From the NCBI RefSeq assembly GCF_045863935.1, contig NZ_BTVP01000012.1:22355-86354 (forward strand): a stretch of 64,000 nt of DNA, written 5' to 3'. The notes beneath the pieces were generated by a model that was not told the DNA's origin, ran no database searches, and saw nothing but the letters and a program-made list of their open reading frames with translations. Source of the stretch: Parvibaculum sp045863935 (lineage in GTDB: Bacteria > Pseudomonadota > Alphaproteobacteria > Parvibaculales > Parvibaculaceae). Below, piece after piece: positions 62,703 to 64,000 of this stretch. The position numbers were made by a program, and so were the translations under genes. Position 1 is the stretch's first letter. Each line of letters starts with the position of its first letter.

Positions 62703-62992
62703 TGCCACCCCTTGCCGCGTTGGCGCCCATCATACTGCATCGCAGCATGAAAAAGGAGATGAATTTTCCGGGAGGTAGCGCCCGTGGATAACTCGCCCTC
62801 TCAATCGTCATGACCCGGCTTGTCCGGGTCATCCACGTCTTTCTCTTCGTCATTTCCTTGTCGCCAAGACGTGGATGGCCCGCATGAAGCGGGCCATGAC
62901 GACTTGGGGTAGAGGGAACAATCCGATCTTGCAACAGCTTGACGGGAACGTTCAAGCCGGATCATGACGAGAAAGAACAGTGACCTGTGTAC
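62703..62992. other. intergenic region holding one type B repeat
   Basis: Apart from the repeat at 62805-62903, I see no gene or RNA here. It should hold the hydrolase promoter and the end of the transporter transcript. Confidence 0.6.
62805..62903. repeat. type B palindromic repeat, inverted orientation
   Basis: TCGTCATGACCCGGCTTGTCC on the left and CATCCACGTCTTT mirror AAGACGTGGATG and GGCCCGCATGAAGCGGGCC ATGACGA on the right. The CATGAAGC tip is now in the right arm and the GGCTTGTCC tip in the left, so this copy is flipped relative to those at 28911 and 54678. Confidence 0.88.
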
Positions 62993-63934
62993 CTAGCGCT
63001 CGCTCGCATGTTCGTGGTCCGGGCAGTCCTCTTCCTCGATCTGGACCGTCGCATGGCCGATGCCGAATTCCGAGGCGAGCCGTCCCTTGATGTCCCCGAG
63101 CGCCTTGCCTGCGTCGGTTCCGGGTGTGAGTTGCGCGTGAAGGGTCGCAACCGCGCGTCCCGTGCCGAGCGACCACGCATGCACATGATGCACGTTGCAG
63201 ACGCCGGGCACATTGCCCATCAGGTCTTCGGCGATCGTTTCGCCGCCCGCGCCTTCGGGCGACCCTTCCATCAATATGTGCGCGCTTTCCTTCGTGATGC
63301 CGATGGCGCTTCGCAGGATCAGCAGCGCGACGAAGACGGAGAGGATGGGGTCGGCGATGGTGTAGCCCGTTCCCATGATGATGAGGGCGGCGGTAATCGC
63401 CGCGACGGAGCCGAGCAGGTCGCCCATGACATGCAGCGCCGCGCCGCGCATGTTGAGATTGTCCTCGCCGCCATGCAGCAGCTTGAAGGCGATGATGTTG
63501 ACGAGAAGACCCGCCGCGGCAATCGCGAGCATCGGCACGCCGAGCACCGGCGCGGGTTCCATGATGCGGCCCACGGCTTCCACGACGATCCAGGCCACGA
63601 CGCCGAGCATCACGATTCCGTTCGCGAAGGCGGCGAGAATTTCCGCGCGCGCATAGCCATAGGAGCGCGCCGCGTCCGCCGGGCGGCGCGCCAGCCGCGT
63701 CGCGATGAAGGCAAGCATCAGCGCGCCCGTGTCGGTCAGCATATGGCCGGCATCGGCGAGCAGCGCGAGCGAACCGGACAAGATGCCGCCCGCCGCTTCG
63801 AGTACCATGAAGCCACCCGTCAACCACATCGCGAACATCACGCGCTTCTCGTTGCCGAGCCCGTGCGAGTGGTGGTCATGCGAGTGGCTATGCGAATGAT
63901 CGTGGCTGTCGTGACTGTGGTTATGCGCGGTCAT
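62993..63934 (-). CDS. cation diffusion facilitator (zinc/cobalt/cadmium efflux) transporter
   Basis: This CDF antiporter exports Zn or similar divalent metal from the cytoplasm. The 313-residue product has a His/Asp-rich cytoplasmic N-terminus (HNHSHDSHDHSHSHSHDHHSHG) that probably binds metal. Six spans follow from VMFAMWLTGGFMVLEAAGG. Metal-site motifs are ALLADAGHMLTDTGALML (the HxxxD of TM2) and RGAALHVMGDLLGSV (the HxxxD of TM5), and the C-terminal cytoplasmic domain has VPGVCNVHHVHAWSLGTGRA. The ZitB/CzcD subgroup is likely. Its last residues include an additional His/Glu/Asp/Cys cluster (EEEDCPDHEHA). Confidence 0.93.
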   Translation of the reverse strand: MTAHNHSHDSHDHSHSHSHDHHSHGLGNEKRVMFAMWLTGGFMVLEAAGGILSGSLALLADAGHMLTDTGALMLAFIATRLARRPADAARSYGYARAEILAAFANGIVMLGVVAWIVVEAVGRIMEPAPVLGVPMLAIAAAGLLVNIIAFKLLHGGEDNLNMRGAALHVMGDLLGSVAAITAALIIMGTGYTIADPILSVFVALLILRSAIGITKESAHILMEGSPEGAGGETIAEDLMGNVPGVCNVHHVHAWSLGTGRAVATLHAQLTPGTDAGKALGDIKGRLASEFGIGHATVQIEEEDCPDHEHASER

Positions 63935-64000
63935 CTTTCTTTCCTCCCACCCTCCCCTTGGGATTCCTCTGCAAAAGAGGGTAGCGGCTGGCGTTGATTG

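Overview
The window is GC-rich, densely packed chromosomal DNA from an alphaproteobacterium, probably of the Hyphomicrobiales/Rhizobiales type (a Parvibaculum-like genome is a guess). The evidence is the alphaproteobacterial form of several genes: a long-linker FtsZ ending in an EIPTFLRRQ-type tail, an FtsA ending in RWLKENF, a circularly permuted two-piece tmRNA, the SspB/FumC/ribbon-helix-helix/DUF4169 neighbourhood, an HflK-HflC-DUF2065-Do protease operon, and glutathione-dependent formaldehyde oxidation genes. Nothing resembles a prophage, insertion sequence, CRISPR array or integrative element. Most of the window is core genome.

Region 1 (1-14.8 kb) is most of the division and cell wall (dcw) cluster: murE (cut by the window edge), murF, mraY, murD, ftsW, murG, murC, murB, ddl, ftsQ, ftsA, ftsZ. 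Almost every junction overlaps by 1-13 bases, so the enzymes building the peptidoglycan precursor are translationally coupled to the division proteins. A strong terminator follows ftsZ. Region 2 (14.9-20.9 kb) continues on the same strand with lpxC (lipid A), bamD (outer membrane protein assembly), recN and ligA. It meets a minus-strand set head-on (uvrD/pcrA-like helicase, prmA, aminopeptidase P; 20.9-26.2 kb).

Region 3 (26.4-34.2 kb) is more accessory: a CLC chloride channel with CBS domains, a small thioesterase, a GlcD-type FAD oxidase, and a TetR-HlyD-ABC ATPase-ABC permease efflux operon with a perfect palindromic operator upstream. Region 4 (34.3-42.2 kb) has DUF4169, a very large AsmA-like protein, a ribbon-helix-helix protein, fumC, sspB, the tmRNA gene ssrA and an anchored M19 dipeptidase. 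The ClpXP adaptor SspB therefore sits next to the RNA encoding the tag it is expected to recognise (ANDNYAEARLAA). Region 5 (42.3-49.4 kb) has thyA and folA with a small one-span membrane ORF coupled between them. It then has a four-gene operon (class III alcohol dehydrogenase, S-formylglutathione hydrolase, FAD amine oxidase, SMP-30 lactonase), a small secreted protein and a tandem DUF1428 protein.

Region 6 (49.5-64 kb) has the Mrp/ApbC iron-sulfur carrier, hflK-hflC-DUF2065-Do protease, serB, miaA, branched-chain amino acid genes ilvB-ilvN-ilvC (with a candidate leader peptide), an Asp/Glu racemase family protein, a single-domain globin, an alpha/beta hydrolase and a CDF metal transporter. 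From about 23.7 kb onward the gaps contain dispersed palindromic repeats of at least three families. The dcw cluster has none. The repeats, the small ORFs, the ilvB leader and the tmRNA/SspB pairing are the most interesting non-routine signals. I did not find a clearly new multi-gene system; the formaldehyde/amine-oxidase operon is the best candidate for an unassigned pathway.
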